This document shows positions 10,661 to 24,141 of a DNA stretch of 64,000 nt, one piece after another (position 1 is the stretch's first letter; each line of letters begins with the position of its first letter). The notes under the pieces are model-generated. The model saw only the letters and a program-made list of their open reading frames with translations, was not told the origin of the DNA and did no database searches. The stretch lies in contig OY856186.1 in the NCBI GenBank assembly GCA_963693315.1, forward strand, positions 281,772,935 to 281,836,934. Direction: 5' to 3'. This DNA comes from Diogma glabrata. Its lineage: Eukaryota; Arthropoda; Insecta; Diptera; Cylindrotomidae. The position numbers were made by a program, and so were the translations under genes.

Positions 10661-13628
10661 ATCAAATTTTGAATTTTAAGCAATATAAAATAAATAACAA
10701 TAAATTGAACTCACTCCAGTTGTTAAATTACTTTTAGATACCAACAGCTCTTCAAATGAGTTAATTAAAATGGTTCCAAGCGTTTCTTGATTCACTGCAA
10801 ATAAATCGATACATTTCAAGTACATACATTGTTTTAATTTACATATTTAAAGTACATCTATAAAAGTTTGATTAAACGGGATGTATTAAAATTTCACCAG
10901 AAGAATGGTTGATAGTTCATTAGTCTCTTCTCTATTATTCATTTGCATACAAAAGACAAAAAAATGGCATATTTTTATTTCAAAATAACTACATTTTCGT
11001 TTTATAAATGGAAAGTTTAGCACACTTGAATTTATCAAATTATATTCGCTAAAATAGCACAATAATGAATTATTAATCTCTTAACCAAAAATAAGATTTT
11101 AATTTAATGTAAAAACACAAAGTCCAATCTTCATACGACGACCAGTTTTTATTTTTTTTCAAAAATTATTTCCCATCACATAATTTCATAATGTTCAAGC
11201 AAGTTTTTTTGATTAAAACAACAAAAATGAAATTTAGTGTTTTAGTTTTTAATGATAGTTTAGTAGAAATAATACCATATAAAACCTGTAGTATAAGAAA
11301 AAATATGATGACGCAATAAAAACATTTCATTGATCATTTAAAACATTGCGCTATGCACTGATAAAGCGTGGTTGTACTGTAACACAATATTTATTTTATT
11401 GTTTACTAACTGACCTATCAAATGTTCATTTTTTTAAATATATAACGCTTTTTTCAAATATTTCATTTTTATTTTTTTCACAATCACAAGCATCGGTTAC
11501 TTTATCGTATCTCTGTAAGAAAATCCAAATGCCCTGATGAAAAATACTTCAAAACATTTACAGTCTTCCTTAAAAATGAATCCGGCCTCTCATATAAAAT
11601 GTTTTTAATTACTTGCCTGTTTCGATTAATTAGAATCGGTCTTGTTTAGAGTTATGTTTCTTAGCCATTGCATCTGATGTATTTCCTATATCATGTTATA
11701 TGACTTCTGAGTAAAGATTGAACAATAGGATCTGGTATGTTAAAAGCTAGGTCAGCTCACATAAAATCGCTAAATTGATTTTAGTCTCGTTTAAATGTAG
11801 ATGAGAATTTAGTTTATGGTTCGAGCTAGATTAACATATTTAAGCACAACATTAAACAAACGTACGTAATATATAACGTAACATAATATAATTTCAGTTC
11901 TTCACTTATTTTTAATTGAGCTGAAATATAAATTTTTAGATTAAAAAAAAGTAATTGTTCTAACTCATCAACCAAATCACCAAACCGAAAATGGTCCTGC
12001 TGAGTTTTAGCCGGATTATCATTTTTCGAGGCTTGGTTTCATAAAATCTGCGTTTTTTTTTTCAATTTAAAAGTATAAACCAAAACGACAAAATTATTTC
12101 TATGTAGCTTATATTACTTTTAAAACTCGACTGTATTAAATTAACTTATATACGTATTATAATTTAGTCAAATTCTTTGTTTTAATATAAACAAACAAAA
12201 TGAAATTAAATTAAATTTAAAATTTAATGGAATTTACAGGGTTTTATGTTCCAAATTAATTATTTTTATCTATTTCTAATCAATGTAATTTAATATTAAA
12301 GAATCAAAATTTAAAATTTTGTCTATGCTAACTGTACTATTACTAATATTATTTATTACGTTTATATATATTAATATTAATTATATACTATTAATGTAAT
12401 ACTATTTCTATCTATCTCTTTAAACGGACATACAAAAACAAAATATTATATACATGAATTTACTTTTTATATAAATTCTGAAAGATGGCGCTAGAAATTA
12501 TAAATAATTATGAAATAGTATTTTAAAGTAACTAATTAATTAGATAATGAATGATTAACAAAAAAAATCAATTATAACAAAAAATAAATAATAAATTTTA
12601 TATTTAATTATTAAAATAAATATAAAGTTGATGTTATACAAAATAAATTAAAAGAAAATTATATGTTTTTAAATGTTTGTTATATTGTGAAAGAAAAAAA
12701 AAGAAAATTAATGTTAAGTAAGTTTTTATTTTTTTAATAAGAAAAAATGTTACAATTTTTTATTTAATTATTTCACAAAGATTTGAGTTGGGATTATATT
12801 TTGAATGTTTTGAAATTCAATTAATAAATTAACAAATTATTTTATGGTCAATTCGGGTCGCTTATGTTAGAGCTGAAAATTTGGCAATAGGCTGATCAAC
12901 AGACTTTTCAGTAATTGCATTGGTTAGTCGATACGATCAGTTGATGTATTGAACAGTCAATAGGCTAACCCATCACTGGTAAATCCATGTAGCTGCAAGA
13001 CCAGTTTTTAATTGGTATTATTTATATCAATAAATAACATATATTTTCCTTCTCCATCACCCATAAAAAAAAAATAAAGGCAATCTTAATTTTTAGACTA
13101 TTTGTCTAAAAATTTTACTAGAACGAAAAAAAGGAAATAAACGTGAAATGTCACATGAAGTTTTCGATTCAGGATGCCCTAAAAACTAAATAATAAACTC
13201 AAAAAACTAAATTTCTAATCTATCTGTTCACAAAACACATAATAAAAAATCAAAAACCACACTACATAATAATAAACAAATATAATATATGCAATAAAAA
13301 TAAAAATTTAAATTAAAAAACGAAACGATTATATTTATATTTTTTATTAAATGTTTTACTAAAATAATAACTGTATTGGAATTAAAACAATTTTTTTCTC
13401 TGTCAAATCTCAAATCTAACTGTCATCTATTTTATAAATTATAAACCAAAAAAAAACAATATAACTATTACGGAAATTTTCTTAAAACTTTTATCCAATT
13501 ACTGTAATTAACGAAACAAAAAGGAAAAACAGAATGAAAACAAAATTATTAAATTGCAAAATAAAAGAATTAAAAATTTTAATAAAAAAGGAAAAAAAAT
13601 TTAGTTTTAATGTTATATTTTATTTCAG
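10661..13628. other. Long AT-rich stretch without recognisable genes
   Basis: Only short chance-level frames are present. About 12850-12990 is less AT-rich (GGCTGATCAACAG, GCTAACCCATCACTGG) and may be an old repeat fragment. If 13629-13724 is a true terminal exon, part of this stretch is its intron. Confidence 0.4.
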
Positions 13629-13724
13629 GTTTCAAACAACCATTTTTCGGTTTTTAACTCAAGTCCGACGAAGAAATCATCTCGGCGTAAGACAGTGCAA
13701 CAACGCCTAATGATGGTAGCATGA
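13629..13724 (+). CDS. Candidate 3'-terminal coding exon of an unidentified gene
   Basis: A T-rich tract followed by TTTATTTCAG gives a strong 3' splice site at 13628. From there one frame is open for 31 codons to a TGA at 13722-13724: it starts VSNNHFSVFNSSPTKK, continues SSRRKTVQQRLMM and ends VA. The segment is clearly richer in GC than its flanks, and the basic SPTKKSSRRK region resembles a phosphorylatable or nuclear-localising tail. I do not recognise the protein. The upstream exon is not identifiable. It may be a conserved tail of a host gene whose large introns fill this AT-rich region, or a chance frame. Confidence 0.35.
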   Translation, partial: VSNNHFSVFNSSPTKKSSRRKTVQQRLMMVA

Positions 13725-14249
13725 ACCCCGATAAAGATAACTTTTTGACATATAAATTATTCGGTTGTACCTACTAAAATCTAATATAACGTTAATTTAA
13801 TGTAAAAAATCATCCTGTAAGTATTGAGTTTACAGTAAAAGCAATGCCACATGCAACGTTTAAACGAACGATTTCGTTCGTTTTGATAAAATACGGTACA
13901 TGAACCAAAAAAATATCGGCGATATTTGCTCCAAAAACAACAATAAAAATGACAGTTTACAAATAAAATACGATTTGTCATATTGATTTTGTTGTGAAAA
14001 ATTTTGTTATTATGAATTCGAATATGTTATAAAGTTGTTTATATAATTTAAAACGAACTCAACGTAAATTGTAAAAACAATCACATAAATATAAACTCCT
14101 AAACTAAAATAATTAAATCAAATCCGAAGGATAAAATCATTCAACATTCGCCGGCTTCTCCAAAATCGGTGGCGACGTATTAACGATTTATTTCAATCGG
14201 AAAAATCAATTAAAATTAATTTAATAATAAGATTACTTTATTTTAGTCG
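13725..14249. other. AT-rich intergenic DNA with a short hairpin
   Basis: AAACGAACGA and TCGTTCGTTT form a perfect 10-bp hairpin separated by 2 bases at about 13861-13882. Nothing else is supported. Confidence 0.45.
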
Positions 14250-14716
14250 ATAGGAGTAGTATTGTACCCCCTTGGTTGCCAATTTCACCAAAGCAAAATT
14301 GGAAGATAGAAAAGGTAAACTGTGCCATTGGTTTGAGTGACAGATGACAGTTTTAAGTGACAGATGAAAAAAAAATCTTATGGAAAATTTCTTATGAAAA
14401 AAATGTGGAAAATATTTTGATAAAAAAAATGTGGAACATATTTTGATAAAAAAAGAAAACATTTTGATAAAAAATTAAAATGTAAAAGAGAAATGAAAAA
14501 AAAAAATCGAACATGTGTTGTCCGCTTAAGAATTATTGAATGTTTTTTGTGGGTAATTTTTCATAAAATTTTTTTTTCATCTGTCACTCAAAACTGTCAT
14601 CTGTCACTCAAAACAGTCATCTGTCACTACTCACTGAAAACAGTGGCACAATTTACCTTTTCTATCTTTCAATTTTGCTTTCGTAACAAACGGAGGGGGT
14701 ACAATACTACTGATAG
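14250..14716. repeat. MITE with about 100-bp terminal inverted repeats
   Basis: AGTAGTATTGTACCCCCT at the left end and AGGGGGTACAATACTACT at the right end are inverted copies, and the symmetry extends inward through the GAAAGATAGAAAAGGTAAA-like region. The interior carries short tandem repeats of GTCATCTGTCACTCAAAA and an A-rich block repeating AAATGTGGAA. No transposase, and the ORFs on both strands are A-rich artefacts. Confidence 0.75.
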
Positions 14717-15526
14717 GTGTTCTAATTTACCATACATTTGGCAAAATTTCAAATAAAGCAAGTTTTCGTAGAAATCACAAATTTAAAAACCGTTCCTAGC
14801 AATCCGACAAAAGTCCCTAGCACCGTTGCTACAGTTTCCAGCAACCCGTTTGTCATGTGGCAACGCAGGCGCGCACACAACAAGGGGAGATTTTCAGGTC
14901 CGGATTCCCCTAACATGTTAGACAAAATAAATTATGTTATTTGATTAGCAAAATACTATTAAAATTACTGCGTTTATTAAAAAAAACACTCAAATATATT
15001 TTTGTTTTGGGAGTTTACTTCGGTCTGCAAGACCTAAGTAGCAGTAAGTACATATTAGATTCTCGAGCCAAAATTGAAAATATTGTCCCCTTTTATTCGA
15101 ATGTTTCGATGTTTTCGGTTATAACAATTCTAAAAAAGAAAAAAAGAAATTTCTGTCTGTCTGCCGACCGGCCGGCCGTCACGACCTACGAAAACTAAAA
15201 AGCAATAAATTAAATAAGCTTAAAAGTTTATAGCTAAATAAGTGTTTTGCTATAGAACACGATTGAAACTTAGTTACCTTGCCAGACGCCAGCAGACTTA
15301 ATACAAAAGTTTGACTAAATGAATAAACAGGTGATTCGAAAATCTTAACGCAGATAAGTATATGGGTTATGTTTTTGTAGTTTAAAGCTTAACAACTTAA
15401 CATATAATTAATATAAATGAATATTAATATGAATATTACTATGAAAGGAAACTACTTCCCAACTAACATTTTAGTCAGGCATGCCCTATTATGAAACGGG
15501 GCCGATCATGATATAATAAGTTAAGC
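14717..15526. other. Intergenic DNA with fragments of unknown repeats
   Basis: GC-richer islands at 14790-14910 and at 15145-15185 (TCTGTCTGTCTGCCGACC followed by GGCCGGCC) resemble old repeat fragments. No terminal structure or frame is convincing. Confidence 0.35.
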
Positions 15527-17508
15527 CAGGGATGTCAGACTCTCAGCCCGCGGGCCACTTGTGGGCCGCTGCATAAATTGTTGTGGCCCTCAACACTTTT
15601 CCACAGCTACAGTGTTTTAATAAAAAATTCAAAAATGCATAAAAAAATGAATTTATCAAAAATAATCTCATGATACGAAATGTACTTATAATTGCTATTA
15701 AAAAATATGATCTTCCTTCCGCATAACCTGATATATTTGGCAATTTCCCCTTTTGACAAAAAATCCCTTTTATGAAATCAGCTATACGTGGTATCGTCAA
15801 CAGACTAAAAGATTATGTTAAACACAACATAATAGATCTTTTCAAAATTTCCATTGCATTATCTACCTTGCTGGTCTTCTGTTCAAAAGTAATTAAGATT
15901 GACAATGTATTTAAAAAAGTTGCTAAAATTGTTAAACTTATTCGAGCACGTGGATTAAACCATCGAGCATTAATGATATTGCTAAAAGAGTATGATTACG
16001 AAGATTTGCCATATATTATGCTCTTTAAATCATAAGTTTTAGGATTTTTACAGCCGTTGGACGAAAACTTTTCCTAAAATAAAGATTATAGTCCCTCGCT
16101 GATTTCATTTAATGATTACCACATATTTTATACTTCGTCAGGCGCCTGTCCTTGACGAGTCTGAAAACTTTTGTATCTGCCATTTTCCTCAACCCAAATA
16201 TGCCAAAATGTCCATTGTCGGACTCGACAATAGCAGACACATTTTTGTCGGACAAGGTTTTTCTCGTGTTCTAAAACAAATTTCTACCCCCATAGTTAAA
16301 AAAAATTGTGATAGCAAATTTACAAGATCCAGGGCAATTTTCATTTTTCGGCGCTTGACGAACGAAAAAGTGGTCGAATCGAGGAAAATGGCAGAACAAA
16401 AGTTTGTGGACTCGTCAAGGACAGACGTCTCACTAAGTATAAAATATGTGGTAATCATTAAATGAAATCGGCGAGGGCCCGGGGAATATTACGACTGCTC
16501 TGAACTAAGAAGTTGATTGGATACAAGATTTGGCTTTCTAAGTTGATATTACTGGCCATCTCAGTCAACTCAATATTATTGTTCAGTGTAAAAACATGGA
16601 AAATACAATTGAAAAGAGAAAATTTATGCAATTTTTCTAGTTGTAAGACTCTTTTTCTTAAAGATCCAAGAGTTAAAATTGAAAAATATGAAAAACAACT
16701 GATTTTGGCAGACGATTTTGAATTGAGGTTTTCAGATTTTCAAAGGAGTGAGTCTCATTTCAATATCTCCGATGTCTGTTGTCATTGAAAATATTGCCGA
16801 AAATTGGGAAATGGGTCCGGGGGGTGTGATAAAGACCAGAAATGGTAAGCCCTATTAGGGCCATCTGATGTGGGCCTGTTCCGGGCCTGAATTAGAAAGC
16901 ACTTTTAAGGTTAACCTCATTTGAATATATCCGTTCCTGATGTGGTTTTTCGTATTTCACTCCTGGTTGGGCAATCTGATACAAAATACCTTACTACGGT
17001 TTGCCCTATATAGTTTTATTTTAATAAATTTCTGAAATGGAATGTTTATAAAACTAACATGCGACACGCGACCAAAAATATAAAGAAATTGGTATTCCAG
17101 AGTTTTATGATTATTTATCTGCAGACCGTCCAAGAACTCGACATTTTATTATACGCATGTTATCCATGTTTGGTAGCACGTACATATGTGGGCACATTTT
17201 TTTCCCAACTGAAGATGAAAACTGCAACGCGAGCTAGATTGACTGAAGAACATTTAGAATCGATATTAAAAATTACACCAAGCCAAAAACTAATACCAAA
17301 TCTTGATTTAGCAAAAAAAACTGAATTATTAAAGATATTTTCAAGAACTAATAAATTTCTATATAAACATTTGTGTTTTGTTTTCTTTAACAAATTAAAA
17401 TTTTTTAATAAAACCAAGAATATGGCCAAGAACATGGCCCGCATAAGGCTTTGGAAAAAAAATTTCGAAAAATTTGGCCCGTATACCGAAATAAGTTTGA
17501 CATGCCTG
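15527..17508 (+). mobile_element. hAT-superfamily DNA transposon with nested MITE
   Basis: The left terminus reads CAGGGATGTCAGACTCTCAG and the right terminus, on the minus strand, CAGGCATGTCAAACTTATTT, matching hAT-type termini. The 8 bases before the element (AGTTAAGC, 15519-15526) and after it (AGTTAAAC, 17509-17516) match at 7 of 8 positions, the expected hAT duplication with one later mutation. The interior holds dispersed transposase fragments and a MITE at 16093-16477. About 16790-17040 is unrelated-looking sequence. Confidence 0.85.
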
Positions 17509-17514
17509 AGTTAA
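15772..17514 (+). pseudogene. hAT transposase, fragmented
   Basis: Three pieces of a GTF2IRD2/ZBED-like hAT transposase lie in order. 15772-16035 contains KVAKIVKLIRARGLNHRAL and LLKEYDYEDLPY, the stretch before the conserved WLSRG block. 16513-16788 contains a helical region ending FELRFSDFQRSESHFNI. 17059-17514 contains the C-terminal TRARLTEEHLESILKI motif. The separations, in-frame stops and the MITE between the first two pieces show that the gene is long dead. Confidence 0.7.
16093..16477. repeat. MITE nested in the hAT element
   Basis: Arms of about 110 bp are inverted copies: CCCTCGCTGATTTCATTTAA with GATTACCACATATTTTATAC at the left, and GTGGTAATCATTAAATGAAA with TCGGCGAGGG at the right. 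Further in, GACGAGTCTGAAAACTTTTG pairs with the CAAAAGTTTGTGGACTCGTC side. The two ORFs (plus and minus) both start with MITTYFIL because they start in the two arms. Confidence 0.8.
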
Positions 17515-17730
17515 ACAATACATAATAAGGTATTGACAGCCAGCCCATATCTATAGCAAGGACTGAGTCAGTAGCGGATTTAGGCCTAGGCCCGTGAGGC
17601 CCGGGCCTAGGGCGGCAAATTTTGAGGGGCGCCAATGTTAAAAAAATAAATGTTTATACCTTAATTAGATTTATTATTATTATTGTTATTATTTTCTTTA
17701 TTTTATACACACACATATATGTATGTATAT

Positions 17731-19009
<1,279 letters not shown>

Positions 19010-20082
19010 TCAAAATTGAGTTGTAATAATTTTGAATATAAAATTTTGTTTATTAATAGAATTTTTGCTCTGTTTGATATGCAGCATTTCGAGAATATTT
19101 AGTTTTCCAAAATTTAATTCTTTCTCTAATATTTTTACATCATCCAAAGAAATAGAATAGTTAGCAGCTTTAAGATGAATTGATAAAGCACTACTATCTT
19201 CTTTACTTCCTTTCGAATCTTTAACATGTTGGTAAATTCTTTTTTCTAAAGATTGAGAAGTGCGACCAGTATACGTTGCCGGACAATTACAATTTGTTTG
19301 ATAAATAACATTATTTAAGAAGGTTTTGGAATTTTGTCTTGAATAATTTATATCGTAAGGTTTTAATTATTTATATCGTAAGGTTTTAATAAATTTCTAA
19401 TTTGTTCAAATACATCCTTAACATATGGAATACATACAACATTCTTCATAATTACTTCTTCATTATTAGAAACATTAGTTGAAACTTGTTTATTTTGTGC
19501 TAGAGATGTGTTTTTAAATATTGCATTTTTTATACCATGCTTTATCATATTTAATGGATAACAATTAAAAAATAATGTTTCAGTTAATAATTTAAAATTC
19601 TTTTGATGAAATTTCTTATCTGACAAACGTATAATTTTTTCAGCCAAAAGAAAAACAGCATTTTTTTATAGTTTTGTGGTAACCATGAAAAAAAATTTAA
19701 GTATCTCCCCGACCAAGTTTCTTTATGACACCAATCCGTACTAAGTGAGCCATCTTCGTTATGAATAACAATCATATCTAAAAACGGTATAACTTATTTT
19801 CAAATTCAACTTCCATTGTGAACTTTAATATACTGATCATATTCATTAAAACTCTTAAGGAAATCACTCATTTTATCAGTAGGAACTGTCGTAAAAATGT
19901 CATCAACATAGCGAAAAAAGAAAGGAGGTTTAATATCTCACTTGCTTAAGATGTCAAATTCCACAGATTCCATTACTAAATTAGCAGCAGCAGGACTAAT
20001 CGGCGATCCCATAGGACATCCAAAAATTTGTTTATAACATTTTCCATCATACAAAAATTCACAATTATCCAATTATCTATTA

Positions 20083-21136
20083 TTCGCTTTGTCACCAACT
20101 CTTTTTCTTATTTATATTAATGATTTGTTGGATTCAACGATTAGTCCTATCCATAGTTTTGCTGATGATAGCACTCTTCATGCGTCTCATGAGAACCCTA
20201 AATTATATTCACAGTTAGCGCTTAACAACTGTAGATCAAATTTAATAGATTCTTTAAACCATGACCTTAAAACTATTTTGGATTGGGGGCTCGCTAATAG
20301 TGTTGAATTCAATACGAGCAAAACACAGGCTTGTTATTTTTCTAGATTATCTACACCTAATCTGTTTCCATTGAAGTTCGACTCTAAAGATCTTGTAGAC
20401 AAAGGATCTGTTCGGCTTTTAGGAGTAGAAGTTGAAAATAATTTGAAATGGAATTCTCATATTTTTAACCTAGCTAAGAACGCTGTTCAAAAATTGGGCT
20501 TTTTGGGACGATGTCGTAAGTTTTTTAATAGCGAACAGCTTCTTTTAATTTACAAATCATTTATACGTCCCTGCATGGAGCACTGTTCTCACATATGGGG
20601 TGGAGCTTATTATAGTAGTTTGAAGTGCCTTGATTCTGTTCAGCGCAGAGCTGTTAAACTGATTGGCAACTCAACTCTTACTGATGAGCTTGATTCTTAA
20701 CAGCACAGACGAAATGTTGCGGATTTGACAATTTTCTACAAATACATTATGGATGAACGAACTTCTGAAGAGATTAAATCAATTTTACCTGAACTAGCAA
20801 TCCCATTGCGTAACACCAGAGCAAATGTTATAGCCCATCCTTTTACGGTTCATATAAAAAGGTGCAGAACTGTTCACGCCTTTCAGCGTGATTTTTTCAA
20901 CAGAGTCTCTCATCTCTGGAACGCCTTGCCTTCATGGGTTTTTCCTGATAGCTTTAATCCTCAAAGTTTTAAAGTTACCGTCCATAAATTTCTAAAACAA
21001 ACTTAATTTATTCAAACTTAACCACACTTCTTAGTTGGCATGGTATCTTCGGATATTCAGAGACGTTAATTAATAATTTATTGTGATTAACACTAAACAT
21101 TCCTAACTTAGAATAAAAAAAAAAAAAAAAAAAAAG
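20083..21136 (+). mobile_element. 5'-truncated jockey-type LINE inserted in the Penelope-like element
   Basis: The element begins abruptly inside RT motif LSPTLFLIYIND and ends in AATAAA followed by more than 20 A residues (about 21113-21136). The Penelope reading frame is interrupted on the two sides, giving a clear insertion order. It is related to, but distinct from, the LINE at 2451-4270. Confidence 0.85.
20089..21006 (+). pseudogene. LINE ORF2 C-terminal reverse transcriptase fragment
   Basis: The frame contains LFLIYINDLL, HSFADDSTLH (catalytic FADD), VEFNTSKTQACYFSRL, VRLLGVEVENNLKWNSHI and IRPCMEHCSHIWG. A single TAA at 20698-20700 interrupts it after NSTLTDELDS, and the same frame continues with HRRNVADLTIFYKY to NALPSWVFPDSFNPQSFK and a stop at 21004-21006. 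Apart from 5' truncation this one stop is the only lesion I see, so it is fairly young. Confidence 0.85.
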
Positions 21137-22151
21137 ACCATAAATAAAGCTTGAAAAAAGTGAACTTTATTTAACTTTAAATTATTTTCTTTTTTGATAG
21201 TCATCCACTTTTTACTCACAATAGCAATCACAGCTTCCTTACTAATATTAGTAAACAAAGAAACCACACCCAAAGAAATTAGTGAATATCCTGGCGGTAA
21301 AATGATGTTTCCAATTTTTTCTTTAAAATCTTCTGCATTTTTTATAAAAGTTGATGTTTTTCCGACTATTTTATTTAACGCATCAGATAAAAATGTTGAT
21401 AATGAATAAGTAACAGTACCCAAGCAATTAACAATAGGCCGAAGTGGACGATTAATTTTATGCACTTTAATTAACCCATACATTCTTGCATTCACACTAT
21501 TGTAACATCTTAATTTTTTACCTAGGTTCTTAGTTATCCTATTTTCTTTTTCCCAAACCATAATCATATCATTCATATCATTTTCTAGCTTTGGCTTAGC
21601 AAAACAGTAACATTACCCTTATCAGCTCTCGTCACTAAAATATTTGGCTGATCTTTTAAAAATTTCTTTGTTTCGTTAATATCTCTCAAAATTTGAGTAT
21701 CATCTATACTAAGGAGTTTTTTGTGGTTGCACTTATTTTTAAAGTTTGTTAAAATATTGACTAAACGGTTACGAATTTGAGCTTGGGATTCATAATCACT
21801 TTCATTCATTTGGTATAACACACTTTCCACACCAGCAATAATATGAATATATGGTATACTTCTAATTTCAATAGGTGGACAAAATTTTTCTCCATAACTT
21901 AAAATATTTTTAACATTATTCGGAACATCTGTATCAGTAAAATTTAGTAACCATTTTTCTCTTATATCATCTAACTCGGTTAAATTATTATCTTGGTTAA
22001 TATTGTTGTCATCACTAAAAACAGGTATAAGAGAAGAATCCATAGTAGCATTAATTTGATTAATTATAGGCATATGAACCATAGAAGAAGACCGATTTGA
22101 TAATTTCATTATTTTCTGAATATGAGTAAGTTTTATTTTATTAAACATTAT

Positions 22152-22985
22152 ATCGGGTGTTCCATTAGGGATTTTTTTTTTGAAAGCTGTCAATTAAGCC
22201 ATATTGACCTCCATTTTTTTTCTAATTTGACATTTGGAAAGAGGAAGGTTTGCCATTTGTTAAAATGTCATCGCATAGTATGGAACAACGTGTTAAATTC
22301 GTTCAGCTTTATTATGAAAATGGGCGTTCTGCAAAAAATGTTATTCGTAAATTACGTGGTTATGTAAACAAGCAAAATTGTCGCATTTGGAGTGAAGAGA
22401 ATCCAAGAAAAATCCTTTAGCAAGGTTTGTATTCAAAAAAAGTTACAGTTTGGTGCGGTCTATGGAGCGGTGGAGTCATTGGACCTTACTTTTTTCATGA
22501 TGATGAAGGCAACACAGTTACCGTGAATGGAGAACGATACAGAAGCATGAACACGAATCATTTTTTGTGGCGGGAATTGGTGAATATTGATCTGCATGAC
22601 ATGTGGTTTCAACAGGATGGAGCCACTTGTCATACAGCAGCTCTAACAATGGATTTATTGAGGGAAAACTTTCCTGGACGAGTTATCTCAAGAAATGGTC
22701 ATGTTGAATGGCCACCAAGATCTTGTGATCTGACGCCTTTAGACTTGTTTCTTTGGAGCTTTGTTAAATCACAAGTCTACCGCAATAACCCACAGACGAT
22801 TGATGAATTAAAAGCGGAGATTATTCGTGTTATTCAGCCCGACTTGTGTGAAAAAGTCATCGAAAATTTTGACAAGAAAGTCACCATCTGTACAGAGCAT
22901 CAAGAGGTGGTCACTTACATGATATTATTTTTAAAACATAAATGGCAAACCTTCAACTTTCATATAATGCAAAAATAAAGATACT
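22152..22985 (+). mobile_element. mariner-type DNA transposon, internally deleted
   Basis: The left end appears to start near GGGTGTTCCATTAGGGA (about 22155), directly against the truncated 5' end of the Penelope-like element. I could not identify a matching right terminal repeat before the outer GGGCGCC terminus at 23027, so the right end may be lost. Confidence 0.6.
22265..22978 (+). pseudogene. mariner transposase with in-frame internal deletion and one stop
   Basis: The start encodes SMEQRVKFVQLYYENGRSAK, the first helix of the N-terminal DNA-binding domain. It then jumps directly to GYVNKQNCRIWSEENPRK, which in full-length relatives follows the first catalytic Asp. A deletion of well over 100 codons has removed the second DNA-binding helix set, the linker and that Asp while keeping the frame. 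A TAG at 22418-22420 is the only stop. The rest is open: VTVWCGLWSGGVIGPYFF, the second-Asp motif WFQQDGATCHTA, and the third-Asp region WPPRSCDLTPLDLFLW, ending at 22978. Catalysis is impossible without the first Asp, but the C-terminal half is well preserved. Confidence 0.88.
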
Positions 22986-23344
22986 TTCAATGTAAACATT
23001 GTGTTTTTCTTTTAATTAAAAAAAAAGGGCGCCATATTGTCTCGGGCCTAGGGCGTTCTCAAACCTAAATCCGCTACTGACTGGAGTACGCCAGATTGTC
23101 ATACCCTTTGACCAAAAACATTACATATAAACAAAAACTGATCCTTCCATGCGAATTTAATATTACTGATTTTTTAAAAGGATTTCGTGTTTTCATTAAA
23201 TAATCCTGCGGTAAATATACGGGATCGTCATAGTGAGATTTTCTTTCATTAAGCCCAGGATTTCGGGATTATAAAAATATATCGGGGTTCAAGAACCCGC
23301 GATTGCAATTTCTGGTCTCAATCGAAATAGGATGGAGCATATAA

Positions 23345-23480
23345 TAGTTATTTACATATCGAGGGCTGAAAGTAGAAGATTACGCCAGCGGTTCATATTG
23401 GTCGGGCTTCGAAGCGAGGGCTTTTATTGAACCAAGGGCGTAATCTTACTTTCTGCCTGAGTATATGTACAACGTTTTAC
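23345..23480. repeat. Palindromic MITE-like repeat, family copy 3
   Basis: GAGGGCTGAAAGTAGAAGAT and its inverted partner ending GTAATCTTACTTTCTGCC form the arms, with GGTTCA...TGAACC and the GCTTCGAAGC self-complementary centre between. It is in the opposite orientation to the copy at 5671-5809. Confidence 0.7.
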
Positions 23481-24141
23481 GCACAACTGCACAACTTTAT
23501 TGTAATATAAATCAATTTTTAGACTTTTTTAAACTCGCTAGACATTTTGAAAATTGTGCTAATCATGCCATGATTTTCTCTATAAACTTCATACAATAAT
23601 ATATTTCTTTGTTCTAATTTTATGACAATTCAACTCACTAAATAAAGTTTCGATAAGGTCCAATAAAAACGCTTCATTTACTATTTTTTAACAAATAGAA
23701 AAGAATTATATCGATTATTTTTCTCTGGTGGGAAGGAACAGCGAATTATAGTGACTATTTTCGGCCTACTTAATATATTAATTTAAAACTAGAGATATTG
23801 AGATAATTTTTTTTTCTTAATGAGTTTATTTTTGTTTATTTATAATTTTGTTTAAAAGATAATTATTAGTTTCTAAATAAAATTTTTCTACAAATTATTC
23901 AATAATACAAAATTATGTAAAAATGCAATTTGCAAATAATAAAAATGTCCGTTTTCATTCATAAATGATTGCATGTTTATGTTTATTTGTCAAAAATAAA
24001 TTACAAATTTATAACATTTATGCGCCTACTAAGATGAAATAATATTATTTAATTTTGTTAGAAGAAAAAATGACAACAAAGGATTATGATGCATGAAATA
24101 ATGTTACTATTTCTGTTCGTTAAATTGTCTGCTAAATACAA
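23481..24141. other. AT-rich intergenic DNA
   Basis: No gene or clear repeat is recognisable. Confidence 0.5.

Larger units (their letters stand above)
19010..22150 (-). pseudogene. Penelope-like retroelement polyprotein (RT + GIY-YIG), broken
   Basis: Read on the minus strand, the N-terminal part (22150-21585) contains KKFLKDQPNILVTRADKGN, the conserved pre-RT motif of Penelope-like elements. The next part (21560-21137) contains RMYGLIKVHKINRPLRPIV and GYSLISLGVVSLFTNI, where an Asp is expected before VVSLFTNI. After an inserted LINE the RT continues with YKQIFGCPMGSPISPAAANL and FFRYVDDIFTTVP, the catalytic YVDD box at about 19900. The end (19330-19010) is a GIY-YIG endonuclease: CNCPATYTGRTSQSLEKRIY. 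Several frameshifts, a TGA-type interruption before the YVDD box, and a 22-bp tandem duplication at 19342-19388 show that it is inactive. Confidence 0.88.

Noticed and set aside
14493..14756. 87-aa ORF with CHLSLKTVICHYSLKT repeats
   Set aside because: Created by tandem repeats inside a MITE arm.
15140..15190. TCTGTCTGTCTGCCGACC stretch as a transposon terminus
   Set aside because: Resembles low-complexity sequence found near many repeats; no partner terminus found.
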